Source: Pseudomonas sp. IPO3778
Lineage (GTDB): Bacteria; Pseudomonadota; Gammaproteobacteria; Pseudomonadales; Pseudomonadaceae
Assembly (NCBI RefSeq): GCF_013386825.1
Contig: NZ_JACARC010000004.1
Location: 1-32,595 of the forward strand
Length of the DNA stretch: 32,595 nucleotides
Direction of reading: 5' to 3'
The notes beneath the pieces were generated by a model. It saw only the letters and a program-made list of their open reading frames with translations, searched no databases and was not told where the DNA came from. A program made the translations under genes and the position numbers. Positions 19,282 through 26,998 of this stretch are shown one piece after another (positions within the stretch are counted from its first letter, which is position 1; each line of letters opens with the position of its first letter).

Positions 19282-19346
19282 ATCGCAGGCAAGCCAGCTC
19301 CCACATTTGGAATGCATTCCTCTGTGGGAGCTGGCTTGCCTGCGAT
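19282..19346. repeat. Perfect REPIN between preA and the TetR gene
   Basis: Perfect 24-bp arms (19282-19305 and 19323-19346, core GCAGGCAAGCCAGCTCCCAC) enclose a short centre that itself contains the palindrome GGAATGCATTCC. It lies between two convergent genes and may help separate their transcripts. Confidence 0.93.
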
Positions 19347-19371
19347 GAGGCCCTCAATGTCACAATAAGGC

Positions 19372-19992
19372 TCAAGGCTCCAACCCAATCCCCCGCAGGA
19401 TCACACTCGTCACCGTTTGCACCGCCCGCTCAAACTGCATGTCCGACAACGGCTGATGGTCATTCAGGATCTTCACCTGATGATCAAAGTCGGCATAGTG
19501 TTGGGTCGAGGCCCAGATCATGTACAGCAGGCTCGACGGCTCCACCGGCAAAATCCGCTTGTCTTCCACCCACTGGCGAATCTTCGCCTCTTTCATCTTG
19601 GCCCAGTCGTACAGGCTCACGTCCAGTGCCTCACCCAGGGTCGGCGCGCCGTGGATGATTTCATTCGCCCAGACTTTCGAACCATACGGCCGGCTGCGGG
19701 AGTGCTGCATCTTGGCGCGGATGTAGCTGCTGAGCACCACCCGTGGGTCGTCGAACATCTCGAAGCACAAGGCGTCCTGTTTCCACACTTCCAGCAGGTC
19801 GAACAGCACCGCGCTGTACAACTCACTCTTGGTGCTGAAGTAGTAATGCAGGTTGGAACGCGGCAGTTGCACCTCTTCGGCGATGTCGGCCATGGCAGTG
19901 CTGCCATAGCCCTTCTCGGCGAAGACCTTTTCCGCCGCCAGCAGAATCTTTTCGACGTTGACCCGACGAATACCGATCTTGTGATTGCCCAT
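19372..19992 (-). CDS. TetR-family regulator, RutR-like
   Basis: A 206-residue repressor-type protein. The N-terminal helix-turn-helix lies at about 30-52 (STAMADIAEEVQLPRSNLHY YF). The C-terminal domain contains MIWASTQHYADF, which matches my memory of E. coli RutR, the uracil-sensing regulator, almost word for word. This and its position make it the likely pyrimidine-responsive regulator of hydA-preTA and/or the transporter-hydrolase unit. The ATG at 19992 has GGGAG 6-7 nt upstream; longer in-frame starts add a non-conserved extension. It is convergent to preA and divergent from the acetyltransferase gene. Confidence 0.9.
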   Translation of the reverse strand: MGNHKIGIRRVNVEKILLAAEKVFAEKGYGSTAMADIAEEVQLPRSNLHYYFSTKSELYSAVLFDLLEVWKQDALCFEMFDDPRVVLSSYIRAKMQHSRSRPYGSKVWANEIIHGAPTLGEALDVSLYDWAKMKEAKIRQWVEDKRILPVEPSSLLYMIWASTQHYADFDHQVKILNDHQPLSDMQFERAVQTVTSVILRGIGLEP

Positions 19993-20134
19993 ACGGGCTC
20001 CCTGACAACAACATGGCCTCAAGACTACCATCCGCTCCAGGCCGTGCGACACGCCACTGTGAAACTTCGTACAAGAACCTTCCCCGTGGAAAGCGGATTG
20101 GTTAGCATCGCCATCCCCTCGAAGGATCCTCTCC

Positions 20135-20578
20135 ATGACTATCCGACAGCGAGACGCGTGCGACGACCCGGTGCTTGGCGCACTGTGGGAACGCTCGGTG
20201 CGCGCCACCCACGATTTTCTCAGCGAAGACGACATCCAGCGCTTGCTGCCCCTGGTACGTGATTGCTACCTGCCGATGCCCGCACTTGAAGTGTGGGTGT
20301 ACCAAGACGCCCAGGGCATTGCCGGCTTTGTCGGCACCGGCGGCAATAATGTTGAGATGCTGTTTATCGACCCGAGCCGACGCGGCCAGGGCATCGGCCG
20401 CCAGTTGCTGGACTTTGTGCGCGCCCGCCACGACACCCTGCGGGTGGATGTGAACGAACAGAACCCGCAGGCCGTGGGTTTCTACCTGCACTATGGTTTT
20501 ACCCAGACCGGCCGCTCGCCCGTCGATGGCGAAGGCAAACCCTTCCCCTTGTTGCACATGGCTCTACCGAACGACTGA
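20135..20578 (+). CDS. GNAT-family N-acetyltransferase, YjaB-like
   Basis: A 147-residue cytosolic acetyltransferase. The acetyl-CoA loop is RRGQGIGRQLL (about 89-99). VNEQNPQAVGFYLHYGF and the end GKPFPLLHMAL match the E. coli YjaB type. Its acceptor substrate is unknown. A ribosome binding site GAAGGA precedes the ATG at 20135. copC begins 23 nt after its stop, so it may be co-transcribed with copCD, though a functional link is not obvious. Confidence 0.9.
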   Translation: MTIRQRDACDDPVLGALWERSVRATHDFLSEDDIQRLLPLVRDCYLPMPALEVWVYQDAQGIAGFVGTGGNNVEMLFIDPSRRGQGIGRQLLDFVRARHDTLRVDVNEQNPQAVGFYLHYGFTQTGRSPVDGEGKPFPLLHMALPND

Positions 20579-20601
20579 CTCTCACCTGAAGGTATTGAAC
20601 A

Positions 20602-20967
20602 ATGTTGATCAAGAAGACCCTCACCACCGTCGCCCTGCTGGCCTCCCTGCTGGGCGCCTCGGCCGCCTTTGCCCACGCCCACCTGAAAAGCGCGAAGCCT
20701 GCCGCCGACAGCAGCGTCGCCGCCCCCAAGGACCTGCGCCTGACGTTCAGCGAAGGCGTTGAAGCGACCTTCACCAAGGTGTCCCTGAGCAAGGACGGCA
20801 CCGAAGTCGCAATCAAAGGCCTGGAAACCCCGGACGCCGACAAAAAGGTGCTGGTGGTGACACCGGCCGCACCGCTGGCCGCCGGCACCTACAAAGTGGT
20901 GTGGAACGCCGTCTCGGTGGATACCCACAAGAGCAACGGTGAATACAGCTTCAAGGTCGGCCAATAA
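20602..20967 (+). CDS. copC: Periplasmic copper-binding protein CopC
   Basis: A 121-residue CopC/YobA protein. The signal peptide (residues 1-24, cleavage after AFA) exposes a mature N-terminus beginning His-Ala-His, the copper(II) ligand arrangement of the family. A further conserved His lies in WNAVSVDTHKSNGEYSF at the C-terminus. No Met-rich copper(I) site is seen, so it is likely of the copper(II)-only class. CTGAAGG precedes the ATG. It stands 3 nt before copD, and together they form the usual copper uptake/delivery pair. Confidence 0.95.
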   Translation: MLIKKTLTTVALLASLLGASAAFAHAHLKSAKPAADSSVAAPKDLRLTFSEGVEATFTKVSLSKDGTEVAIKGLETPDADKKVLVVTPAAPLAAGTYKVVWNAVSVDTHKSNGEYSFKVGQ

Positions 20968-20970
20968 TCC

Positions 20971-21828
20971 ATGGCCACCCTGCTGGTGCTGTGCCGCTTC
21001 CTGCATTTCATCGTAGTGCTGTTGATGTTCGGGGCCTGTGTGTTCAGGCCCTGGCTGCTGGGCGCAGGACCACAACCGGTGCTCGACCGCCAATGGTCGC
21101 GCATCACCCACGGGTTGGCGTGGCTGGCACTGGTGTCGGGGGTGGCGTGGTTGCTGTTGATCAGCGCGAGCATGGCCGGAGTGGGGCTGGGCGCGCTGGA
21201 GTGGTCGACGGTGCGCTTGGTGCTGGGCAAAACCTTCTTCGGCCAGGTCTGGACCTGGCACCTGGTGCTGAACCTGCTGCTGGTGCTCGGTTTGATGACA
21301 CCCTGGAAAGCCGTGCGCCTGCCGCTCTGCGCACTGCTGCTGGCGACGCTGGCACCGGTGGGCCATGGCGCCATGCTCAATGGCCTGGCCGGGCAACTGC
21401 TGATCCTCAATCAGGTGGTGCACCTGGTGTGTGTCGGTGCCTGGCTCGGCGGCTTGCTCATGCTGGTATTGATCCTCACACAATCGCCCCGCCCTCCATT
21501 GGAGCCGATCCTCCAGCGCTTCAGCGGTGTCGGTTATGGCCTGGTCACGGGTTTGCTGGTGACCGGCCTGATCAACGTGCGGGTACTCACCGGGCAGTTC
21601 TGGCCCACACCATTGTTCACCGGGTTCGCCCTGATCCTGCTGATCAAGGTGTTGCTGGTGTTTGGCATGCTCGCACTGGCGTTATTGAACCGCCTGCGAA
21701 TCCACAACGGTGAACAGCGACTGCCGGCGTTGAAGGCCAGCGTGAGACTGGAACTGTTACTAGGTGTTTCAGCGGTAGCCGCGGTTTCGTTGCTTGGCAC
21801 CTTGCCACCCATGGTTCTGAACGGCTAA
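20971..21828 (+). CDS. copD: Copper resistance/import membrane protein CopD
   Basis: A 285-residue inner-membrane protein with about eight helices, of the CopD/PcoD family that works with CopC in moving copper across the inner membrane. Conserved positions include FLHFIVVLLMFGACVF near the N-terminus, PVGHGAML and QVVHLVCVGAWLGGL (His residues likely to handle copper) and the C-terminal NRLRIHNGE segment. It begins 3 nt after the copC stop, with AAGG inside the copC end. Confidence 0.93.
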   Translation: MATLLVLCRFLHFIVVLLMFGACVFRPWLLGAGPQPVLDRQWSRITHGLAWLALVSGVAWLLLISASMAGVGLGALEWSTVRLVLGKTFFGQVWTWHLVLNLLLVLGLMTPWKAVRLPLCALLLATLAPVGHGAMLNGLAGQLLILNQVVHLVCVGAWLGGLLMLVLILTQSPRPPLEPILQRFSGVGYGLVTGLLVTGLINVRVLTGQFWPTPLFTGFALILLIKVLLVFGMLALALLNRLRIHNGEQRLPALKASVRLELLLGVSAVAAVSLLGTLPPMVLNG

Positions 21829-21850
21829 AAAAACGAGCGCGGGCACGGTC

Positions 21851-21941
21851 AATGTGAGAGCTGGCTTGCCTGCGATGCAGGCAACCCGGTCTTTCAGGTA
21901 CACCGAGGTGGTGCCATCGCACGCAAGCCAGCCCCTGCATT
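21851..21941. repeat. REPIN downstream of copD
   Basis: Arms TGTGAGAGCTGGCTTGCCTG and CACGCAAGCCAGCCCCTGCA with the same spacer type (GGCAACCCGGTCTTTCAGGT) as the elements at 12837 and 29402. The right arm is degraded compared with those. Confidence 0.88.
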
Positions 21942-21961
21942 TGATCGGTGGCGCGACCGAA

Positions 21962-21974
21962 GTCATCGTATAAC
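21962..21974. promoter_or_regulatory. Candidate GntR/FCD operator O1 upstream of the oprD promoter
   Basis: GTCATCGTATAAC is an imperfect 13-bp dyad of the same layout (GTnnT-nnn-AnnAC) as the sites at 22020 and 23618. It is 7 bp before the -35 of the porin promoter. It is the weakest of the three. Confidence 0.35.
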
Positions 21975-21980
21975 TTTCGA

Positions 21981-22009
21981 TTGACAACCCCCTTAAACCT
22001 CGCAAATAT
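21981..22009 (+). promoter_or_regulatory. Promoter of the oprD-family porin gene
   Basis: A perfect -35 TTGACA (21981-21986), 17-bp spacer and AAATAT (22004-22009) as -10. It lies between two candidate operators. Confidence 0.6.
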
Positions 22010-22019
22010 CGCCCCCAAT

Positions 22020-22032
22020 GTTGTACGACAAC
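22020..22032. promoter_or_regulatory. Candidate GntR/FCD operator O2 overlapping the oprD start point
   Basis: GTTGT-ACG-ACAAC is a perfect 13-bp dyad that fits the TnGTnnnACnA consensus of FCD-type GntR regulators. It lies about 11 bp after the -10, an ideal repression position. Confidence 0.6.
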
Positions 22033-22077
22033 GTATAACAAAAAATAAAAACAACAAAAAGACAAGGGAGCGTCACT

Positions 22078-23346
22078 GTGAGTCAACTCGTCCGCACTTT
22101 CTCCAGCACCACCCGCTTTGCCGCCATCGGCTTGAGCAGCCTGGCCTTCACCCTTCCCGTCACCGCCTCGGCAGAAGGCTTCGTCGACGATGCCAAAGCC
22201 ACGCTTAACCTGCGCAACGCTTACTTCAATCGCAACTTCACCAACGCCGCTCACCCCCAGGCCAAGGCCGAAGAGTGGACGCAAAGTTTTATCCTCGACG
22301 CCAAGTCCGGTTTCACCCAAGGCACCGTCGGCTTCGGCCTGGACGTGCTCGGCCTGTACTCGCAAAAGCTCGATGGCGGCAAAGGCACCGCGGGCACCCA
22401 ACTGCTGCCCACCGGCAGTGATGGCCGCCCCGTCGACAACTTCGGGCGCCTGGGTGTGGCCCTGAAAACCCGGCTGTCGAAGACCGAATTGAAAGTCGGC
22501 GAATGGATGCCGGTGCTGCCGATCCTGCGCTCGGACGACGGCCGCTCACTGCCGCAAACCTTCCGCGGCGGCCAGGTCACTTCCAGCGAAATCGCCGGCC
22601 TGACCCTGTACGGCGGCCAGTTCCGCGGCAACAGCCCGCGCAACGACGCGAGCATGGATGACCTGTTCCTCAACGGTAAAGCCGCCTTCACCTCCGACCG
22701 CTTCAACTTCGGCGGCGGCGAATACACCTTCAACGACAAACGCACCCAAGTGGGCGTGTGGTACGCCGAACTCAGCGACATCTATCAGCAGCAGTATTTC
22801 AACCTCACCCACAGCCAGCCCGTGGGCGACTGGACCCTGGGCGCCAACCTGGGCTTCTTCAACGGCAAGGAAGACGGCAAGGCCCTGGCCGGCGACCTCG
22901 ACAACAAAACCGCGTTCGCCCTGCTGTCGGCCAAATACAAAGGCAACGCGTTTTATATCGGCCTGCAGAAACTCACCGGCGACAGCGCCTGGATGCGGGT
23001 CAACGGCACCAGCGGCGGCACCCTGGCCAACGACAGCTACAACGCCAGCTACGACAACGCCAAGGAGAAATCCTGGCAGGTGCGGCATGACTTCAACTTC
23101 GTGGTGCTGGGCATTCCCGGGCTGACCATGATGAACCGTTATATCAGCGGCGATAACGTGCACACCGGGGCGATCACCAATGGCAAGGAATGGGGCCGCG
23201 AGTCGGAACTGGCCTACACCGTGCAGAGCGGTGCGCTGAAGGACCTGAATGTGCGGTGGCGCAACGCGACGATGCGTCGGGACTTCAGTACCAATGAGTT
23301 TGATGAGAACCGGATATTCATCAGTTACCCGCTGTCGTTGTTATAG
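22078..23346 (+). CDS. OprD-family outer-membrane porin
   Basis: A 422-residue substrate-specific porin of the OprD/Occ family. A GTG start at 22078 follows AAGGGAG. The signal peptide covers about residues 1-32 (cleavage after ASA). The mature part starts GFVDDAKATLNLRNAYFNR, typical of the family, and ends in a final strand NRIFISYPLSLL. The beta-barrel region is Gly/Asn/Asp-rich without membrane helices. Given its operators and neighbours it most likely admits hexuronates or other sugar acids across the outer membrane. It is separated from udh by a large hairpin repeat. Confidence 0.92.
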   Translation: MSQLVRTFSSTTRFAAIGLSSLAFTLPVTASAEGFVDDAKATLNLRNAYFNRNFTNAAHPQAKAEEWTQSFILDAKSGFTQGTVGFGLDVLGLYSQKLDGGKGTAGTQLLPTGSDGRPVDNFGRLGVALKTRLSKTELKVGEWMPVLPILRSDDGRSLPQTFRGGQVTSSEIAGLTLYGGQFRGNSPRNDASMDDLFLNGKAAFTSDRFNFGGGEYTFNDKRTQVGVWYAELSDIYQQQYFNLTHSQPVGDWTLGANLGFFNGKEDGKALAGDLDNKTAFALLSAKYKGNAFYIGLQKLTGDSAWMRVNGTSGGTLANDSYNASYDNAKEKSWQVRHDFNFVVLGIPGLTMMNRYISGDNVHTGAITNGKEWGRESELAYTVQSGALKDLNVRWRNATMRRDFSTNEFDENRIFISYPLSLL

Positions 23347-23374
23347 CGGTTTACAAACAACAGGAACGGCCTTT

Positions 23375-23538
23375 GTGGCGAGGGAGCTGGCTGTGGTGAG
23401 GGAGCTTGCTGTGGCGAGGGAGCTTGCTCCCGCTGGAGTGCGAAGCGCTCCCAGGATTTTGGGGCTGCTGCGCAGCCCAGCGGGAGCAAGCTCCCTCGCC
23501 ACAGCAAGCTCCCTCACCACAGCAAGCTCCCTCGCCAC
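23375..23538. repeat. Giant REP hairpin with three 18-mers in each arm
   Basis: The left arm has three tandem 18-mers (23375, 23393, 23411) of GTGGCGAGGGAGCTTGCT type. The right arm has three complements (23485, 23503, 23521). The C/T variant at base 5 occurs in the middle unit of both arms, so the arms match over 54 bp with one mismatch, extended by CCCGCTGG / CCAGCGGG to 62 bp. The 40-nt tip holds two smaller hairpins (GAGTGC-GAA-GCGCTC and GGGCTGC-TGC-GCAGCCC). Confidence 0.95.
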
Positions 23539-23579
23539 AGGAAAGCGATGAACCTCTATCAACTTCGACCAATAGCGCG

Positions 23580-23609
23580 TTGACAAGTACAGGAAACCCT
23601 AACGATACT
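23580..23609 (+). promoter_or_regulatory. Promoter of the udh operon
   Basis: TTGACA (23580-23585), 18-bp spacer, GATACT (23604-23609) as -10, starting 73 bp before the udh ATG. Confidence 0.65.
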
Positions 23610-23617
23610 TCAGCCTA

Positions 23618-23630
23618 GTCATACGACAAC
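23618..23630. promoter_or_regulatory. Candidate GntR/FCD operator O3 at the udh start point
   Basis: GTCATACGACAAC matches the porin operator GTTGTACGACAAC at 11 of 13 positions and lies in the same place relative to its -10. Downstream bases are also alike (ACAACnTAnAACAA in both). Confidence 0.55.
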
Positions 23631-23652
23631 CTACAACAATAACGGGACCACC

Positions 23653-24474
23653 ATGACCACCACAACCGCTCCTACCCCGTTCAACCGCCTGTTGCTCACC
23701 GGCGCCGCCGGTGGCCTGGGCAAAGTCTTGCGCGAACGCCTGCGGCCTTACGCCAAGGTGCTGCGCCTGTCGGACATCGCCGACATGGCCCCGGCCACTG
23801 ATGACAGCGAAGAAGTATTGCCTTGCGATCTGTCCGACAAACAGGCCGTGCACCAATTGGTGGAAGGTGTTGATGCGATTCTGCATTTCGGTGGCGTGTC
23901 GGTGGAGCGCTCCTTTGAGGAAGTGCTGGGCGCGAATATCTGCGGGATTTTCCACATTTATGAAGCCGCCCGCCGCCACGGGGTCAAGCGGGTGATCTTC
24001 GCCAGCTCCAACCACGTCATCGGCTTCTACAAGCAAGACGAAGCCCTCGACGCCCATTCCCCGCGCCGCCCGGACAGTTACTACGGCCTGTCCAAGTCTT
24101 ACGGCGAGGACATGGCCAGTTTCTACTTCGATCGCTACGGCATCGAGACCGTCAGCATCCGCATCGGCTCTTCGTTCCCGGAACCCCAGAACCGCCGGAT
24201 GATGCACACCTGGCTGAGTTTCGACGACCTCACCCAACTGCTCGAGCGCGCGCTGTACACGCCGGGCGTGGGCCACACCGTGGTCTACGGCATGTCGGAT
24301 AACCTCGATGTGTGGTGGGACAACCGCTTCGCCGCGCACCTGGGTTACACCCCACGGGACACCTCCGAAGTGTTCCGCAAACAGGTGGAAGCCCAACCGA
24401 TGCCCGCCACCGACGACCCCGCGCGGGTGTACCAGGGTGGCGCGTTTTGTGCCGCCGGCCCGTTCGGTGACTGA
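23653..24474 (+). CDS. udh: Uronate dehydrogenase (NAD-dependent)
   Basis: A cytosolic extended-SDR enzyme of 273 residues that oxidises galacturonate or glucuronate to the aldarolactone. The NAD motif TGAAGGLGK lies at 16-24. FASSNHVIGFY and the catalytic YGLSK (Tyr144, Lys148) are in place, as is RIGSSFPEPQNRRMMHTWLS, which fits characterised uronate dehydrogenases as I know them. It is first in the catabolic operon, followed by the lactonase 30 nt later, then the TRAP transporter. Confidence 0.93.
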   Translation: MTTTTAPTPFNRLLLTGAAGGLGKVLRERLRPYAKVLRLSDIADMAPATDDSEEVLPCDLSDKQAVHQLVEGVDAILHFGGVSVERSFEEVLGANICGIFHIYEAARRHGVKRVIFASSNHVIGFYKQDEALDAHSPRRPDSYYGLSKSYGEDMASFYFDRYGIETVSIRIGSSFPEPQNRRMMHTWLSFDDLTQLLERALYTPGVGHTVVYGMSDNLDVWWDNRFAAHLGYTPRDTSEVFRKQVEAQPMPATDDPARVYQGGAFCAAGPFGD

Positions 24475-24504
24475 CCACAGACCAACCCAAGGGAATGAGT
24501 GGCC

Positions 24505-25380
24505 ATGCAAGCAGAACTGATTGTCGACGCCCGCAACGCCGTGGGTGAATGCCCGGTGTGGGTGGCCGGGGAAAACGCCCTGTACTGGGTGGATATTCCC
24601 AACGGCGAACTGCAGCGCTGGAACGCTACCAGCGGCCAGGTGCAAGCCTGGAAAGCCCCGCAGATGCTCGCCTGCATGGCGCGCACTCGCGCGGGTAACT
24701 GGGTCGCGGGCATGGAGACCGGTTTTTTTCAGCTCACGCCCCACAACGACGGTCGGCTGGAGACCACGCTCCTGGCCAACGTCGAACACGCCCGCCCGGA
24801 CATGCGCCTGAATGACGGCCGCTGTGATCGCCAGGGGCGGTTCTGGGCCAGCAGCATGGTGCTCAACATGGGCGCCAATGCCGCCGAGGGCGCGCTATAC
24901 CGCTATGAAAACGGCCAACCCGTCCATACCGCACTCAACGGTTTCATCACCCCCAACGGCCTGGCCTTCAGCCCCGACGGGCGCACGATGTACCTTTCGG
25001 ATTCACACCCGCTGGTGCAGCAAATCTGGGCCTTCGACTACGACATCGACAGCGGCACGCCGTCCAACCGCCGGCTGTTTGTGGACATGCACCAGTTCCT
25101 CGGCCGCCCCGACGGGGCCGCCATCGACGCCGAAGGGTGCTACTGGATCTGCGCCAACGATGCCGGGCTGGTCCACCGTTTCACCCCCGACGGTCGTCTC
25201 GACCGCTCCCTGGCCATACCGGTCAAAAAGCCCACCATGTGCGCCTTCGGCGGCAGCCGCCTGGACACCTTGTTCGTCACCTCGATCCGTGACGATCACA
25301 GCCCGCACTCCCTCGCCGGCGGTGTCTTCGCCCTCAACCCCGGCGTACAGGGAATGCCCGAACCCACCTTCATCCTCTAG
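24505..25380 (+). CDS. SMP-30/gluconolactonase-family aldarolactonase
   Basis: A 291-residue six-bladed beta-propeller of the SMP-30/LRE family. The metal-binding positions are recognisable: Glu in GECPVW, Asn in TPNGLAFSPDG and Asp in GRPDGAAIDAEG. Directly after udh, it most likely hydrolyses the galactaro- or glucarolactone made by that enzyme (the UxuL-type role). The ATG at 24505 is preferred to the GTG at 24499, which sits too close to the GGGA at 24491-24494. Confidence 0.9.
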   Translation: MQAELIVDARNAVGECPVWVAGENALYWVDIPNGELQRWNATSGQVQAWKAPQMLACMARTRAGNWVAGMETGFFQLTPHNDGRLETTLLANVEHARPDMRLNDGRCDRQGRFWASSMVLNMGANAAEGALYRYENGQPVHTALNGFITPNGLAFSPDGRTMYLSDSHPLVQQIWAFDYDIDSGTPSNRRLFVDMHQFLGRPDGAAIDAEGCYWICANDAGLVHRFTPDGRLDRSLAIPVKKPTMCAFGGSRLDTLFVTSIRDDHSPHSLAGGVFALNPGVQGMPEPTFIL

Positions 25381-25431
25381 CTGCATCGCTGTGCCTTGAA
25401 CAAAACAATAACAAGACTGGAGAGAAACCCC

Positions 25432-26403
25432 ATGGACTTCAAACGCACCTTGCTCCTCGCCGCACTCCCTTTCACCTTCGTCTTTGCCGGCGCCGCCCAC
25501 GCGCTGGAAATCAAGTTCGCCGACATCCACCCCGCCGGTTACCCCACCGTAGTGGCCGAAGAACAGCTGGGTAAAACCCTGGTCGCCGAGAGCAACGGCG
25601 GCCTGACCTTCAAGATGTTCCCTGGCGGCGTGCTCGGCTCCGAAAAGGAAGTGGTCGAACAGGCCCAGGTCGGCGCCATCCAGATGGCCCGGGTCAGCCT
25701 CGGTATCGTCGGGCCGGTGGTTGCGGACGTGAACGTGTTCAACATGCCGTTCGTGTTCCGCGACCAGGCGCATATGCGCAAGGTCATCGACGGCGAAATC
25801 GGTGATGAAATCCTCGGCAAGATCACCGATTCCGAATTCAACCTGGTGGCCCTGGCCTGGATGGACGGCGGCACGCGCAACCTCTACACCAAGAAACCGG
25901 TGCGCAAGATCGAAGACCTCAAGGGCATGAAGATCCGCGTGCAGGGCAACCCGATCTTCATCGAAACCATCAACGCCATGGGCGGCAACGGCATTGCCAT
26001 GGACACCGGCGAGATCTTCAGCGCCCTGCAGACCGGGGTGATCGACGGCGCGGAGAACAACCCGCCCACCATGCTTGAACACAACCACTACCAGAACGCC
26101 AAGTTCTACAGCCTGACCGGCCACCTGATTCTGCCCGAGCCCATCGTGATGTCGAAAATCACTTGGAACAAGCTCACCCCCGAACAGCAAGTGCTAGTGA
26201 AAAATGCCGCCAAGGCCGCGCAGATCCAGGAGCGCCAGCTGTGGGACGCCAAATCCGCCAGCAGCGAGGCCAAGCTCAAGGCTGCCGGTGTGGCGTTCAT
26301 CGACATCGACAAAAAACCGTTCTATGAGGCCACCGCCTCGATCCGTGACAAGTACGGCGCGCCTTACGCCGACCTGATCAAACGTATCGAAGCCGTCGAG
26401 TAA
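25432..26403 (+). CDS. dctP: TRAP transporter substrate-binding protein, DctP family
   Basis: A periplasmic binding protein of 323 residues with signal peptide (cleavage after AHA, residue 24). MKIRVQGNPIFIETINAMGG contains the conserved Arg that binds the ligand carboxylate, and IFSALQTGVIDGAENN is the DctP signature. It would capture a sugar acid, by context galacturonate or glucuronate. The ATG at 25432 follows GGAGAG; the in-frame start at 25396 would spoil the signal peptide. dctQ and dctM follow after a hairpin. Confidence 0.94.
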   Translation: MDFKRTLLLAALPFTFVFAGAAHALEIKFADIHPAGYPTVVAEEQLGKTLVAESNGGLTFKMFPGGVLGSEKEVVEQAQVGAIQMARVSLGIVGPVVADVNVFNMPFVFRDQAHMRKVIDGEIGDEILGKITDSEFNLVALAWMDGGTRNLYTKKPVRKIEDLKGMKIRVQGNPIFIETINAMGGNGIAMDTGEIFSALQTGVIDGAENNPPTMLEHNHYQNAKFYSLTGHLILPEPIVMSKITWNKLTPEQQVLVKNAAKAAQIQERQLWDAKSASSEAKLKAAGVAFIDIDKKPFYEATASIRDKYGAPYADLIKRIEAVE

Positions 26404-26428
26404 CCCGCCCTCCCCTTATAGAAAAGGC

Positions 26429-26456
26429 CCGGCGCGGTCGGTACCGACGCGCCCGG
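26429..26456 (+). other. Stable hairpin between dctP and dctQ
   Basis: GGCGC (26431-26435) pairs with GCGCC (26449-26453) and GTCG with CGAC around a GTAC tip, with one bulged G. It has no T run, so it is more likely a 3'-end stabiliser for dctP mRNA than a terminator, which would allow more binding protein than permease. Confidence 0.6.
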
Positions 26457-26470
26457 TTACGGTGAACGCC

Positions 26471-26998
26471 ATGAAGAATCTACTGCTGCGCATCAACGAC
26501 CGTATTTACATGAGCTGCATCTGGATTGCCGGCCTCGCTGTCCTCGGCGTTGCCCTGATCATCCCCTGGGGCATCTTCGCCCGCTACGTCCTCGGCACCG
26601 GCTCCAGCTGGCCGGAGCCCACCGCCATCCTGCTGATGCTGGTATTCACCTTTGTCGGCGCCGCCGCCAGTTACCGCGCCGGGGCGCACATGTCGGTGGC
26701 CATGGTCACCGACCGCCTGCCGCCCGCTCAACGCAGAATCGTGGGCCTCTTTTCCCAGTTGCTGATGGGCACCATCTGCCTGTTCATGGCGATCTGGGGC
26801 ACCAAACTGTGCGTGTCCACCTGGAACCAGTTCATGAGCGCCATGCCGACCCTGCGGGTGGGCATCACCTATATGCCGATCCCGATTGGCGGCGTGCTGA
26901 CCCTGATTTTTGTCGTGGAAAAACTCTTGCTCGGTGACCAGAGCAACCGTCGGGTCGTGCGGTTCGACCTGGTTGAAGAAAGTGAAGGGGCTGCCTGA
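26471..26998 (+). CDS. dctQ: TRAP transporter small permease, DctQ family
   Basis: A 175-residue inner-membrane protein with four predicted helices (about 14-38, 47-66, 88-112, 126-150), family length, and the conserved ARYVLGTGSSWPEPTAILLM segment. It joins DctM to form the membrane part of the Na+-driven TRAP transporter. The ATG at 26471 is preceded by GGTGA; a GTG at 26462 is an alternative. It abuts dctM directly (TGAATG). Confidence 0.92.
   Translation: MKNLLLRINDRIYMSCIWIAGLAVLGVALIIPWGIFARYVLGTGSSWPEPTAILLMLVFTFVGAAASYRAGAHMSVAMVTDRLPPAQRRIVGLFSQLLMGTICLFMAIWGTKLCVSTWNQFMSAMPTLRVGITYMPIPIGGVLTLIFVVEKLLLGDQSNRRVVRFDLVEESEGAA

Noticed and set aside
19993..20134. Operator in the TetR-acetyltransferase gap
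   Set aside because: No dyad of useful length and no copy of the hydA palindrome was found there.
23375..23538. CRISPR array
   Set aside because: The 18-mers abut without spacers and are mirrored in an inverted arm, so this is a REP-type hairpin.
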